Source: Oscillospiraceae bacterium
GTDB taxonomy: Bacteria; Bacillota; Clostridia; Oscillospirales; CAG-272
Assembly: GCA_015064885.1 (NCBI GenBank)
Contig: SVRJ01000021.1
Location: 1-39,118, forward strand
Reading direction: 5' to 3'
Length of the DNA stretch: 39,118 bases
Positions 24,187-33,195 of this stretch are shown here, piece by piece. The translations under genes were made by a program, and so were the position numbers. Every line of letters begins with the position of its first letter. Within the stretch, counting starts at the first letter, position 1. The notes below the pieces were generated by a model, which did no database searches, had not been told where the DNA came from, and saw only the letters and a list, made by a program, of their open reading frames with translations.

Positions 24187-25551
24187 TTATTTTGAGTTTG
24201 CCGTTTTAAACTCAAATTTAAATATAAGCTTGAGCAATTTTTTTGAAATAATATCTCCCAGCATACAGACGAAATATGCAATGATAACAAGTGCGCTTCC
24301 GCGTAAAAGAGGAAAAGGAGAATAGAGGAACCAGGCAAAAACGTTCGTGCATATCCACGTTATCAAAACGCGTCCGAGCTGAGTGGAGAAGATCTTTTTT
24401 GATGAAGAACCTGCGAAAAAGCCGGTCGTGGCTCCGCAAATAACCGTACCGAGAGTTCCGAGGTAAAAATATCCGTACATTGGGAACATACCGCCGTACC
24501 AATGGTCAATATACTTTCTTACAACAAGAGGAAGATTGGAGTTCGGTATAGCACCTCCGCCAAGGACGAGAGAAGCAAGGAACTTAAAGAACATCTCTAT
24601 TCTGTCCGAAAAGTCAAACAGACCCTCATGGGCTGCCGCAACAAAAGCGGTACCGGTATAATAAGCACTGTACATTGTATCTATGGCAAACTTTTTACTG
24701 AAGAGATCACCAAAGGTTGCCATAAGCTGATCGAAACTGAATGCGACTCCTCCTCTGAAAAGACCTACGACCGAAAGGAGAAGAAAGCCCACAAGGGCAA
24801 CAGGTATCATCTTCACAAAAACGAGCTTATGCGAGAGAAGCACCAAAAACAGAAGTATCATAATGGCAAGAGAGGTTCTGCGTCCGCCGTAAAGAAGATC
24901 CTGCGCGCAGTATGCAAGTGCAACAACCGTGAGAGGAAGAACGGTATACCATTTTCTGCCCGAATACATAAAGCCCATGATAAAGAGAATTACACTGTAT
25001 TCGTAAAGAGTGCTTATCTCTCCTCTTTCGCCGGGAACGGTAGGTCTTTTATAGCCGAATACAAATATGAACAAAAGAACTGCGATAAGTCCGTAGACTA
25101 TTATGGGATTGAATATTTCCTTTGATGAGATACGGTCTTCGCTCGATATCTTGGGGATCCTTTTTCTGATGCAAAGCATAACAACGAGCGAGAATTCGCA
25201 CATTATCACCATTCCGCGCATAGCGATGTGTGTCAGTGAAATAGACTGTGCGGAACCGAACAGATAGGAATCCATACACTCTGCCCAAGCACTGTACACC
25301 GAGACCATGATCACTCCGATGATAATAACTCCGTACCAGTTATCGCTCACCATATAAAGAGACATGGAGAGCATAATAAGCGCAGATAATGCAGTTACAG
25401 TAAGCAGGATCTTATTGTATTCATATCCTGTAAAAATATTTATACCGATAACTATGAGGGCTATTGCGACAAGTACAAGCTTTGCATAAGCTCTCTTTTT
25501 ATTGTCGTCAATATATCCGAGAAAATTCTTTTCAGCAGCCATATAATTCAA
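24187..25551 (-). CDS. Wzy-like oligosaccharide repeat-unit polymerase
   Basis: A polytopic membrane protein of about 454 residues with around a dozen hydrophobic segments and a large loop between helices in the second half, the Wzy/O-antigen-polymerase plan. LLYGGRRTSLAIMILLFL and GLFRGG resemble conserved arginine-bearing segments of that group. It would join lipid-linked repeat units outside the membrane. Sequence conservation in Wzy is low, so the call rests on topology and neighbours. It overlaps the end of the preceding glycosyltransferase gene by 20 bases. The listed start is TTG with AAAGG close by; an ATG three codons later (25542) is the alternative. An inverted repeat (TTTGAGTTT/AAACTCAAA) overlaps its last codons. 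Confidence 0.75.
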   Translation of the reverse strand: MNYMAAEKNFLGYIDDNKKRAYAKLVLVAIALIVIGINIFTGYEYNKILLTVTALSALIMLSMSLYMVSDNWYGVIIIGVIMVSVYSAWAECMDSYLFGSAQSISLTHIAMRGMVIMCEFSLVVMLCIRKRIPKISSEDRISSKEIFNPIIVYGLIAVLLFIFVFGYKRPTVPGERGEISTLYEYSVILFIMGFMYSGRKWYTVLPLTVVALAYCAQDLLYGGRRTSLAIMILLFLVLLSHKLVFVKMIPVALVGFLLLSVVGLFRGGVAFSFDQLMATFGDLFSKKFAIDTMYSAYYTGTAFVAAAHEGLFDFSDRIEMFFKFLASLVLGGGAIPNSNLPLVVRKYIDHWYGGMFPMYGYFYLGTLGTVICGATTGFFAGSSSKKIFSTQLGRVLITWICTNVFAWFLYSPFPLLRGSALVIIAYFVCMLGDIISKKLLKLIFKFEFKTANSK

Positions 25552-26737
25552 GATAACCTTTCACTGCATTATTTTTATCATACAGTTTTGATCTTTCGAT
25601 ACAATCCGAAGAAGAAAACGTCGGTTTTTCCTTAAGTATTTTCGCAATAAGGTCGATATTTCCCTTTTCTGAAGAAAGTCCGCATTTATCGGTAAGTGAC
25701 TCGGGAGACCCTCCGGTTTTATAAGTAATGACCGGAGTACCGCACGCGAGTGCTTCGAGATTTACTGTCGGGAAGGTATCGTAATACGTGAGATTCAAAA
25801 AATAATCGGACGCGGTATACCAGGCCGCGAGCTCTTCACGGCTCTCGGTACGCTCGATAGCCAGAATGCCATCGGGAAGGATCTCCTTCACCTTCTTACT
25901 CACGCCGATAAGAACTATAGAAAAATCTTCGGGCAGAAGCCCTCTGAGTCTTATAAAATCGGAAAGTCCCTTTTCATCAACCCATTTGAAGGAAACTCCG
26001 AGCACGACCGTTTTTCCCTCAAGTGAATATTTTTTTCTCAAATCCGACGCTGTAGGTTTGAATAAAGTAAGATCTATGCCGTTATTTATTACTTTTTTAT
26101 TCTTATCCTTAAGATAAGATCTTTTCACGTTCGACATAAGCCACTCGGACGGAGTGACCAGCGTCATATTTTCAACAGAAGAAATGAGCTTTTTCTTCTT
26201 TATATAGTTTTTTTCACATTTATCAAGCAACGCAGTCTTCGGGTATATATCTTTACGGGAGCAGTGGTTACAGCCTTCTATCCATTTATCGCATACGCAC
26301 TCGTCGACTATTGCACATCTACCCGTCATAGTCCACATATCGTGAAGAGTCCAAACGACCTTTATCTCCTTATGCGAAGAAAAATATTTCATAAGAAGCT
26401 CAAGATTGAGAAAATACCCGTGCACGTTATGGAGATGGACAATGTCCGGAGAAAATGAATCAACAAAGCTCAAAAATCTTTTTGTCTGCGCGACAAGACT
26501 AAAGCCTTCAATGTCGAAAAATCTTGCGAGGAGAACGGTTCTGTAAAGAGAGAGTGGCGTCCCTATTTTATACGAATCCTCCTTTGGGATCCTTCCGCTA
26601 TCCCCTCTTCCGTAAGCGACTGCACATTTATATCCGTTTTCTTTTGCACGCGTATATAGTTCATAAACGATATTGCCGGTGGAACCGGAGGAGCAAAGGC
26701 TATTAACAAAAAGTATTTTCTTTTGATCCAAGAGCAC
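25532..26737 (-). CDS. Glycosyltransferase family 4 (GT-B)
   Basis: A cytoplasmic or peripheral-membrane sugar transferase of 401 residues. The N-terminal domain has the glycine-rich acceptor loop GSTGNIVYEL and DIVHLHNVHGYFLN. WTLHDMWTMTGRC and a Cys-rich stretch (CVCDKWIEGCNHCSRKD, about 148-164) recall WcaC/WcaL-like exopolysaccharide transferases. The donor half has TPSEWL, INNGIDLTLFKP and the E-x7-E region NLEALACGTPVITYKTGG. It adds one sugar to the growing lipid-linked repeat. The start is GTG (26737), with AAAGGAG five bases upstream. Confidence 0.88.
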   Translation of the reverse strand: MLLDQKKILFVNSLCSSGSTGNIVYELYTRAKENGYKCAVAYGRGDSGRIPKEDSYKIGTPLSLYRTVLLARFFDIEGFSLVAQTKRFLSFVDSFSPDIVHLHNVHGYFLNLELLMKYFSSHKEIKVVWTLHDMWTMTGRCAIVDECVCDKWIEGCNHCSRKDIYPKTALLDKCEKNYIKKKKLISSVENMTLVTPSEWLMSNVKRSYLKDKNKKVINNGIDLTLFKPTASDLRKKYSLEGKTVVLGVSFKWVDEKGLSDFIRLRGLLPEDFSIVLIGVSKKVKEILPDGILAIERTESREELAAWYTASDYFLNLTYYDTFPTVNLEALACGTPVITYKTGGSPESLTDKCGLSSEKGNIDLIAKILKEKPTFSSSDCIERSKLYDKNNAVKGYLELYGC

Positions 26738-26757
26738 TCACGCTCCTTTCGTTAGAT

Positions 26758-27966
26758 TCATTCGAACGTCTCAGCGGTTTTGCTGAAAGCTTCAAGCGTC
26801 TTTAAAAGCTTATCAAAGAAGCGGTTCTTTGCAAAGTGCTCGTTGTAATATTCATAGCCGTTTTCACCGAGGCTCTTAAGCTCGTCATCAGAAAGCGAGC
26901 AGAGCTTACGTGCGGATGAAGCAAGAAAATCAGAATCTTCAGCGGGCGTACAGAATCCGCAACCGGCCTTTTCTATAACACGCTTACTCTCTCCGTCGGC
27001 AGAAGCAAGGATCGGTTTTTTGGCCGCCATATAGGTCTGCACCTTTCCCGGAAGGGTAAGAGAGATAACGTCGTCATCGCAGAGAGTAAGAAGCATAGCG
27101 TCTGCAAGCGAGTAGTATTCGGGCATAGATTCAAGCGGTTGTCTTCCGTGGAAAATAACGTTATCAAGGCCCTTTTCGGAGGCAAGCTTTTTTATCCTTT
27201 CAAGGTCGCTTCCATCGCCTACGATATGCCAACGAAGATCAAGATCGCGTGTCTTTTCGGCTGCCTCTATAGCGGTATCAAGCTTTTGTGCGCTTCCGAC
27301 GTTGCCGGCAAAAACAATGTTTCTGTATCCGTCTGTATTCTTCTTCTCGGGGATATCCGTAAAAAGAGATTCGGCATACTGAGGCATATACTCTATATCG
27401 TCCCTGTCTATACCGAGCTCATTTTTAAAGTAATCCTTGAACTGCTCAGAGCCTACAAGTATCTTATCCGCGGAGGAATATATCTTTTTGGAAAGCTTTC
27501 TGTAATGCTCATAGATGGGACCGCCCTTTATACCGCCCGCCTTAAGGCATGCAGGCCATATATCCAGACAGTACAAAACCACCTTGTTGCCGTATATCTT
27601 CGAATAATCAAGCGCAGGCTGTGCCATCATTACCGGAGAGGTCTGATATGCAAGCACTACGTCAAAATGCTCTCTTCTGGTCTTCAGATATTTGCTTGCC
27701 GAAAACCTCCAGCTGTAATAATTCAAAAATCTGCATACAACGTTTTTCTTTCTGGGGATAGTAAAGGTTCTGTGTACCTTTACACCGCCGAGAAATTCGT
27801 GACGGTGGCTTCCCTTTTTATATCCGTCGTATATATCCCCGTCGGGATAGTTAGGAACGTCGGTCACGACTGTAACGTTATGCCCCATTTCAATCAAGGT
27901 TTCGCATATATCTGTAAGTCTGAACGGTTCGGGAGCATAATGCTGTGATACAACGAGTATTTTCAT
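26758..27966 (-). CDS. Glycosyltransferase family 4, WbuB-like
   Basis: A 402-residue GT-B transferase. It opens with MKILVVSQHYAPEPFRLTDI and VTDVPNYPDG, typical of WbuB-like fucosamine or N-acetylamino-sugar transferases. VLYCLDIWPACLKAGG and SADKILVGSEQFKDY follow. The donor site includes VFAGNVGSAQKLDTAI and the GKVQTYMAAKKPILASADGES segment. It probably adds the second sugar to the undecaprenyl-linked intermediate. AAAGGA lies upstream of the ATG. It starts 32 bp after the priming transferase and ends 20 bp before the next transferase. Confidence 0.9.
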   Translation of the reverse strand: MKILVVSQHYAPEPFRLTDICETLIEMGHNVTVVTDVPNYPDGDIYDGYKKGSHRHEFLGGVKVHRTFTIPRKKNVVCRFLNYYSWRFSASKYLKTRREHFDVVLAYQTSPVMMAQPALDYSKIYGNKVVLYCLDIWPACLKAGGIKGGPIYEHYRKLSKKIYSSADKILVGSEQFKDYFKNELGIDRDDIEYMPQYAESLFTDIPEKKNTDGYRNIVFAGNVGSAQKLDTAIEAAEKTRDLDLRWHIVGDGSDLERIKKLASEKGLDNVIFHGRQPLESMPEYYSLADAMLLTLCDDDVISLTLPGKVQTYMAAKKPILASADGESKRVIEKAGCGFCTPAEDSDFLASSARKLCSLSDDELKSLGENGYEYYNEHFAKNRFFDKLLKTLEAFSKTAETFE

Positions 27967-27998
27967 AGCCTGTCAATCCTTTCACGATCGCAACACTT

Positions 27999-28703
27999 TT
28001 ATTTTTTATTTTCCTTCTTTTTGGATCTTTTTTTATCCACTCTTTTTCCTTCTACGATATCTGCTCCGAAAAACACCTTTGGAACTGTAAGGAAAAGTAT
28101 CTTAATATCAAAAAGCAAGGATCTGTTTTCGTAATAATATCTGTCATATGCGGCTTTTTCTTCAACGGTGATCTTATCGCGTCCGTTTATCTGTGCCCAA
28201 CCTGTAACGCCGGGTCTGATATTGTATACGCCGTAGCTGTGACGGAGCTCGTGTATACGCTCCTCTGAGGGGATCAGCGGTCTGGGACCTACAAACGACA
28301 TGTCTCCGCGTAGAATATTTATAAACTGAGGAAGCTCGTCAAGGCTTGTCTTACGCAAAAACTTTCCGAGGCGCGTAATATGCTCGGACGCATTTTCAAG
28401 ATCGCTTGTCGCAACAGAATGAGGTGCCGTAATATACATAGTCCTGAACTTCAAGCAGTAAAAAAGCTTTCCCTTCCTACCGACGCGCTGTTGCTTGAAA
28501 AGTATAGATCCCTTGCTGGTAGACCATACGAGGGCCGCAACTATTACCATAGGTACAGAGAAAACGATAAGTGCTGCCGCTGAGGCGAAAATATCAAATC
28601 CTCTTTTTATAACCGAATAAAATATCTTTCTTTTATGCTTATATATTACCTCTTCATTTGCACATGAGGCTTCCTCTTTTTTTATGTCTTCTATATTATT
28701 CAT
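27999..28703 (-). CDS. Undecaprenyl-phosphate sugar-1-phosphate transferase (priming enzyme)
   Basis: A 234-residue short-form bacterial sugar transferase that starts exopolysaccharide repeat synthesis on undecaprenyl phosphate. A single re-entrant membrane helix (about 38-60) follows KRGFDIFASA. Family motifs are KFRTM (86-90), the catalytic Asp-Glu in LDELPQ (121-126), SFVGPRP and PGVTGWAQINGRD. The C-terminus is a Lys-rich tail. It is the first gene of the operon and has a strong promoter. GGAG lies about 12 bases before the ATG. Confidence 0.92.
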   Translation of the reverse strand: MNNIEDIKKEEASCANEEVIYKHKRKIFYSVIKRGFDIFASAAALIVFSVPMVIVAALVWSTSKGSILFKQQRVGRKGKLFYCLKFRTMYITAPHSVATSDLENASEHITRLGKFLRKTSLDELPQFINILRGDMSFVGPRPLIPSEERIHELRHSYGVYNIRPGVTGWAQINGRDKITVEEKAAYDRYYYENRSLLFDIKILFLTVPKVFFGADIVEGKRVDKKRSKKKENKK

Positions 28704-28793
28704 AAAAATCTTTTCTCCAAGTTTATGGCGATTTTAATAATGAAAATTGGTGGTATCAAAAAAATTCAAAAAAAGCATCTTACACTGTAGGTT

Positions 28794-28822
28794 ATTATAC
28801 CACATATTATTATTTTTTTCAA
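28794..28822 (-). promoter_or_regulatory. Promoter of the exopolysaccharide operon
   Basis: On the minus strand, TTGAAA (28817-28822), a 17-bp spacer and TATAAT (28794-28799), with an extended TGG before the -10. The leader is about 90 bases. The surrounding gap (28704-28990) is very AT-rich and holds no gene. Confidence 0.8.
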
Positions 28823-28926
28823 TAGTCAAAACGCACAAATTATCATTTTTTAACACAAAAATCGAATGTTTTTATAAAGGATTTTGTAAAATGTCAAAAT
28901 AAATTCAAAAAATATATAAAAAGTGC

Positions 28927-28955
28927 TTGATTATTATCAGATCCTATGTTATAAT
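28927..28955 (+). promoter_or_regulatory. Promoter of luxS
   Basis: TTGATT (28927-28932), a 17-bp spacer and TATAAT (28950-28955), with an extended TGT. It diverges from the exopolysaccharide promoter. Confidence 0.8.
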
Positions 28956-28990
28956 AAAAGCAAGCTTATGATCATAAAAAGGAGAACGTT

Positions 28991-29470
28991 ATGGAAAAGA
29001 TAGCAAGTTTTAAAATAGATCACGAAAGGCTGATGAGAGGGGTTTTCGTTTCGAGGATAGACGGTGTGGGAGAAGAAAAGGTCACTACGTTTGACATACG
29101 CATGAAGATGCCGAACCGCGAGCCTGTTATGAACACTGCGGAAATACATACGATAGAGCATCTCGGTGCCACCTTTCTTCGTAATCTCTCCGAAATAAAG
29201 GACAAGGTAATATATTTTGGTCCCATGGGATGCAGAACCGGATTCTATCTCATCGTTTCCGGAGAACTCACATCAAAAGATATCCTCCCCGTAATATCCG
29301 AAACGTTTCTTTTCATTTCGCAATATGACGGAGAGGTACCCGGTGCAGACCCCGTTTCATGCGGAAACTATCTTGATATGAATCTTCGCATGGCAGTATA
29401 CGAGGCAGATAAGTTTTACAAAGAGGTGCTTTTATGCGCCAAGAGAGAGAATCTTGAATATCCCGATTAA
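28991..29470 (+). CDS. luxS: S-ribosylhomocysteine lyase
   Basis: A 159-residue iron-dependent enzyme that splits S-ribosylhomocysteine into homocysteine and DPD, the precursor of the AI-2 signal. The metal site is HTIEH (53-57) plus Cys124 in [14 protein letters not shown]. The catalytic cysteine is Cys81 in GCRTGFY. The length is normal. AAGGAG precedes the ATG. It is monocistronic, divergent from the exopolysaccharide operon and convergent with copA, sharing the bases of their stop codons, so no terminator fits between. Confidence 0.96.
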   Translation: MEKIASFKIDHERLMRGVFVSRIDGVGEEKVTTFDIRMKMPNREPVMNTAEIHTIEHLGATFLRNLSEIKDKVIYFGPMGCRTGFYLIVSGELTSKDILPVISETFLFISQYDGEVPGADPVSCGNYLDMNLRMAVYEADKFYKEVLLCAKRENLEYPD

Positions 29471-31986
29471 TTCTCTTCGCCGCTATTAACCCGAACGACG
29501 GCATATCCGCTTTCCTTTATAGATTTTTTAACGGCGGATATTTTAAGAGTTGAAGGTGCCGTAAATCTCGCCACTCCCTCGGTGTGACTTGCGTATACGT
29601 CGCTCACTCCGTCAAATGACAGAAGCGCATCACAGACGCTTTTTTCACAATGCTCGCACATCATTCCCTTTATTTCAAGCGCATAGCGTACGTTTTCTCC
29701 GGAAATATTCTTCGGAACGTGCCTTTGCGCTTTTCTTCTTTTTACACGGTCGGACGAATATATTCCCGCTCTGTTTAGTCTTAGTGCATTGGTAACAACG
29801 CATATGCTTGAGAGGCTCATAGCGGCGGCTCCCATCATAGGGTTGAGAAGGATACCGAACGGATAGTAGAACGCACCTGCCGCAAGAGGTATACATACCG
29901 CATTATAAAAGAACGCCCAAAAAAGATTTTGCTTTATATTTTTGACCGCAAAGTATGAGAGCCTTACCGCCGCCACGGCATCCTCAAGAGTGCTCTTCAT
30001 GAGAATAACGTCTGCAGCATCTATCGCAATGTCCGCCCCTGCACCGATAGCAACTCCCACATCGGCACGCGTAAGTGCAGGTGCGTCGTTTATTCCGTCG
30101 CCCACCATTGCAACAAGGCCATCCTTCGAAAGTTCCTTGACGCAGCTTTCCTTGGCGTCCGGAAGAACGTCGGAAATAACGTCCTCCTTGGGAAGTCCGA
30201 CGCGCTCGGCTATATATTCCGCCGTCCTTCTGTTATCTCCCGTAAGCATTACGACACGTATATTCATTTCTCTGAGCTCGGATATGGCCTTTGCGCTCTC
30301 ATCCTTGAGCTTATCGGATACCGCGATCACACCGAGGAATTTCGACCCGTACGAGAAAAACAGCGGTGTCATTCCCTTCTCTGCAAGTGAAATTGCGTAT
30401 TCGCGGTCCTTTTCGCTTACTATACAAGTCTCTGAAATATATTCATATTTTCCCCCGCAGAGCATCTTATCGTTTAAGACGGCACAGAGGCCCTTTCCGG
30501 AGAGGACCTTAAAATCGCTGACTGCATACAGCTCGTCCGAATTCAGCGTATCAGCACTGCATATTGCTCTTGCGAGCGGATGCTCGCTGTGTTTTTCAAG
30601 CGACGCAGCGAGAAGAAGGAGCTCATCGGCACTGACGCCATCGGCCGGGACCGTCTCGGAAATATGCGGTCTTCCTTCGGTTATCGTTCCGGTCTTGTCG
30701 AGTACCATTGTCGAGATACCGCCTATGTTCTCAAGTGCCTGAGCGTTTTTAAAGAGAATACCGTTTTTAGCTCCTACACCGTTACCGACCATTACGGCAA
30801 CAGGTGTGGCAAGACCGAGCGCACACGGACAGCTGATAACGAGCACAGATATAGCCCTTGCAAGTGAAAAAGAAAATCCTTCTCCGAGAGCAATCCAAAT
30901 AATAAAAGTAACAAGGGCTATACCGATCACGACCGGTACGAAAATTCCGCTGACCTTGTCTGCTATTTTGGCAAGCGGTGCCTTTGTAGCAGAAGCATCC
31001 TTTACAAGCTCTATTACCTTGCTGAGCGTAGTATCCTTTCCCGTTCCCGTTATACGGCAGTAAAGGATACCGTTGAGATTTACGGTCGCGGTGCTCACCG
31101 TATCGCCGACAGACTTATCGACCGGCATGCTCTCACCTGTAAGCGCCGATTCATCAACACTTGAGTCGCCGCTTTCCACTATACCGTCTGCGGGAATACG
31201 GTCGCCCGCCTTAACAAGGAATATTTCACCTACAGAGAGCTCGGAAGCTTTTACCGTAATCTCTTTTCCGTCTCTGATCACAACTGCGGTATCGGGAGCC
31301 AGCTCGAGAAGCCCTTTTATTGCGCTTGTTGTCTTACCCTTACTGTAGGATTCGAGAGTTTTTCCAACGGTTATAAGTGTAAGTATCATAGCCGCAGATT
31401 CAAAGTAGAGATCGTGTCTGTACGCCATCAGTGCCTCGGTGTCAGATCTTCCGAGAGCAAATACGATCTCTATCATAACGAACAGACCATAGAGCACAGC
31501 CGCGCCCGCACCGAGACTGACGAGGGTATCCATTCCGGGAGAAAGCTTTATTATACCCTTAACACCGCTTATAAAGAATTTTCTGTTTATTACGCAAACG
31601 ATAAGAGTCAAAACGAGCTGTACGAGTGCAAAGTTCAGAGTATTTTCCGCACCTTCGAGAAATGAAGGAAGCGGGAGTCCTATCATATGCCCCATGCTGA
31701 CGTACATCAACGGAAGCAGAAAGCAAAGAGAGGTAATAAGTCGCTTTCTGAGCTTTGGCGTTTCCTTATCGGTAAAGTCATCGTCACCCTCTGAAAGAGA
31801 TGCACCGTATCCGGCGCTTTTCACCGCTGAGATGACCTCGGAGGGAGATGCATCACCCGAAACGGTCATACTGCAAGTGAGAAGACTGACATCGACAGAG
31901 TCTACTCCGTCTACCTTTTTGACAGCCTTTTCAACGTGTGCTACGCATGCGGCACACGTCATTCCGCTAACATCATATTTGATCAT
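29467..31986 (-). CDS. copA: Copper-exporting P1B-type ATPase with N- and C-terminal metal-binding domains
   Basis: An 839-residue membrane ATPase. The N-terminal HMA domain carries GMTCAAC (Cys11, Cys14). Transmembrane metal site SCPCALG has the CPC at 386-388. The phosphorylation motif DKTGT starts at 430, and the hinge is [28 protein letters not shown] in the last helix is typical of Cu(I) pumps. A second HMA domain (GMMCEHC, from about 774) sits at the C-terminus, which is less usual. The ATG at 31986 has AAGGAG eight bases upstream; the TTG just before it is not needed. No CsoR, CopY or CopZ gene is adjacent, so the C-terminal domain may stand in for a separate chaperone (inference). Confidence 0.94.
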   Translation of the reverse strand: MIKYDVSGMTCAACVAHVEKAVKKVDGVDSVDVSLLTCSMTVSGDASPSEVISAVKSAGYGASLSEGDDDFTDKETPKLRKRLITSLCFLLPLMYVSMGHMIGLPLPSFLEGAENTLNFALVQLVLTLIVCVINRKFFISGVKGIIKLSPGMDTLVSLGAGAAVLYGLFVMIEIVFALGRSDTEALMAYRHDLYFESAAMILTLITVGKTLESYSKGKTTSAIKGLLELAPDTAVVIRDGKEITVKASELSVGEIFLVKAGDRIPADGIVESGDSSVDESALTGESMPVDKSVGDTVSTATVNLNGILYCRITGTGKDTTLSKVIELVKDASATKAPLAKIADKVSGIFVPVVIGIALVTFIIWIALGEGFSFSLARAISVLVISCPCALGLATPVAVMVGNGVGAKNGILFKNAQALENIGGISTMVLDKTGTITEGRPHISETVPADGVSADELLLLAASLEKHSEHPLARAICSADTLNSDELYAVSDFKVLSGKGLCAVLNDKMLCGGKYEYISETCIVSEKDREYAISLAEKGMTPLFFSYGSKFLGVIAVSDKLKDESAKAISELREMNIRVVMLTGDNRRTAEYIAERVGLPKEDVISDVLPDAKESCVKELSKDGLVAMVGDGINDAPALTRADVGVAIGAGADIAIDAADVILMKSTLEDAVAAVRLSYFAVKNIKQNLFWAFFYNAVCIPLAAGAFYYPFGILLNPMMGAAAMSLSSICVVTNALRLNRAGIYSSDRVKRRKAQRHVPKNISGENVRYALEIKGMMCEHCEKSVCDALLSFDGVSDVYASHTEGVARFTAPSTLKISAVKKSIKESGYAVVRVNSGEEN

Positions 31987-31999
31987 CAAAAAATCTCCT

Positions 32000-32026
32000 T
32001 ATAATATTTTACCGTCTAATATTATA
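32000..32026. promoter_or_regulatory. Palindromic candidate operator over the copA -10 box
   Basis: TATAATATT (32000-32008) and AATATTATA (32018-32026) are perfect 9-base arms, 9 bases apart. The right arm contains the copA -10 box. It does not resemble the CopY TACAnnTGTA box. Confidence 0.5.
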
Positions 32027-32049
32027 GCATATGCAACCCGAAAAGTCAA
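32021..32049 (-). promoter_or_regulatory. Promoter of copA
   Basis: On the minus strand, TTGACT (32044-32049), a 17-bp spacer and TATAAT (32021-32026). The leader is about 30 bases. Confidence 0.82.
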
Positions 32050-32087
32050 GCGTCAAGAAAATTTTAACCTTATTTTATTATATATAC

Positions 32088-32116
32088 TTGAATTCTTTAC
32101 TTGTTAGTGATATAAT
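32088..32116 (+). promoter_or_regulatory. Promoter of the VanY-type carboxypeptidase gene
   Basis: TTGAAT (32088-32093), a 17-bp spacer and TATAAT (32111-32116), about 60 bases before the ATG. Confidence 0.78.
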
Positions 32117-32179
32117 ATTTTCATACATATTTATTGCAATGCGGACAATTTACTTTTCCGCTTATTAAACGGAGTAAAA

Positions 32180-33079
32180 ATGAAAACATCCAAAAATATT
32201 TCTTCAATATTTATTATCACCGCAATTTTTACGATAATTCTCGCACTTTTTGCGTTAGTGTTTGCGGCTGTGGAAAGATTTTTTCCATCCGCATCAATGA
32301 GCCTGAAAAACGACCTTCTTTTTATAGGTCTTGAAAAGGAGCTTACTACGTACACTCCGAGTAAAAGCTGTACTGCGTACTCGCTGTCCGAGCTTATTGC
32401 TGATGAAAGGACCGAGTGCAACAATTCGCTCGTTATAATATCGCAAAAGCACCCTATCGGTGATGACCTTGACTTTTCCTCGGTCACCGAATACAAAAAC
32501 AGCGGAGTTCTTTTTGATACGTGTGCACACGACGGATACCAAAAGCTCTCGTCTTACATCCAAGAGCGTTTCGGCAAGAAGCTATACGTTATGAGTGCAT
32601 ACAGAGACGAAAAGGAGCAGAGCGATCTTTATGCCGAGCAGGGCTCGGACACGGCACAAAGGCCGGGAGAGAGCGAGCATCAGAGCGGGCTTGCGCTTGA
32701 CGTATACGTGAGCGGATTTGCCGGTGCATCCTTTCTCAAGACAGATGTGGGAAAGTACGTGAATTCATTCTGCCATCAATACGGATTTATCATCCGCTAT
32801 CCGGACGGCGCAAAGGATATCACGGGAATCGATTTCGAGCCGTGGCACATAAGATACGTAGGGGCTCCGCATGCGGATATTATTTCTTTGAATTCGATCA
32901 CGCTTGAGGAATATACAAGCTCTCTCTCACTCAACGAGTATTATTCGTACGGTAATTATATCATCTGCAAAGTCTCCCCCACTGATACCGTCCTCGCTCC
33001 CGAAAGCTATGAGTCGCTGGTCATATCTCCCGACAACTGCGGAAATTATATCTTAACATTTTTCCTTGGAAATAATTAG
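32180..33079 (+). CDS. VanY/DacB-type D-alanyl-D-alanine carboxypeptidase, membrane-anchored
   Basis: A 299-residue zinc peptidase trimming peptidoglycan stem peptides. An N-terminal helix (about 9-32) anchors it with the catalytic domain outside. Motifs of the LAS/VanY family are SAYRDEKEQ (139-147), SEHQSGLALD with zinc ligands His167 and Asp174, and PWHIRYVG with Glu220 and His223. The segment 40-100 is variable and may aid positioning. GGAG lies before the ATG. No vancomycin-resistance genes (vanHAX) are near, so this is more likely cell-wall housekeeping than resistance. Confidence 0.92.
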   Translation: MKTSKNISSIFIITAIFTIILALFALVFAAVERFFPSASMSLKNDLLFIGLEKELTTYTPSKSCTAYSLSELIADERTECNNSLVIISQKHPIGDDLDFSSVTEYKNSGVLFDTCAHDGYQKLSSYIQERFGKKLYVMSAYRDEKEQSDLYAEQGSDTAQRPGESEHQSGLALDVYVSGFAGASFLKTDVGKYVNSFCHQYGFIIRYPDGAKDITGIDFEPWHIRYVGAPHADIISLNSITLEEYTSSLSLNEYYSYGNYIICKVSPTDTVLAPESYESLVISPDNCGNYILTFFLGNN

Positions 33080-33092
33080 TCCGAAAACACTA

Positions 33093-33121
33093 TTGACAAA
33101 AACATGTTTTTATAGTATAAT
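33093..33121 (+). promoter_or_regulatory. Consensus promoter with a perfect palindrome in the spacer
   Basis: TTGACA (33093-33098), a 17-bp spacer and TATAAT (33116-33121). AAAAACATGTTTTT (33098-33111) is a perfect 14-bp palindrome lying between the boxes, a candidate repressor site. Confidence 0.82.
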
Positions 33122-33195
33122 ATAATCGGATGGTTATGTATTTTAATTTATCATTTTAACAATAAGACCCGATATATTCGGGGAAGGAGGAATCT

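Noticed and set aside
24187-24225. Inverted repeat TTTGAGTTT/AAACTCAAA as a terminator after the Wzy-like gene
   Set aside because: It lies within the last codons and is not followed by a T-run on the minus strand, so it is not a convincing terminator.
27139-27948. 269-codon plus-strand frame opposite a glycosyltransferase
   Set aside because: Shadow of the real gene; no Shine-Dalgarno and no protein-like pattern.
29942-30742. 266-codon plus-strand frame opposite copA
   Set aside because: Ser/Thr-rich antisense reading of a well-conserved ATPase; no start signals.
32180-33079. VanY-type gene as part of a vancomycin-resistance cluster
   Set aside because: No vanH, vanA/B, vanX or two-component genes are nearby; the neighbours are copA and an unknown lipoprotein.
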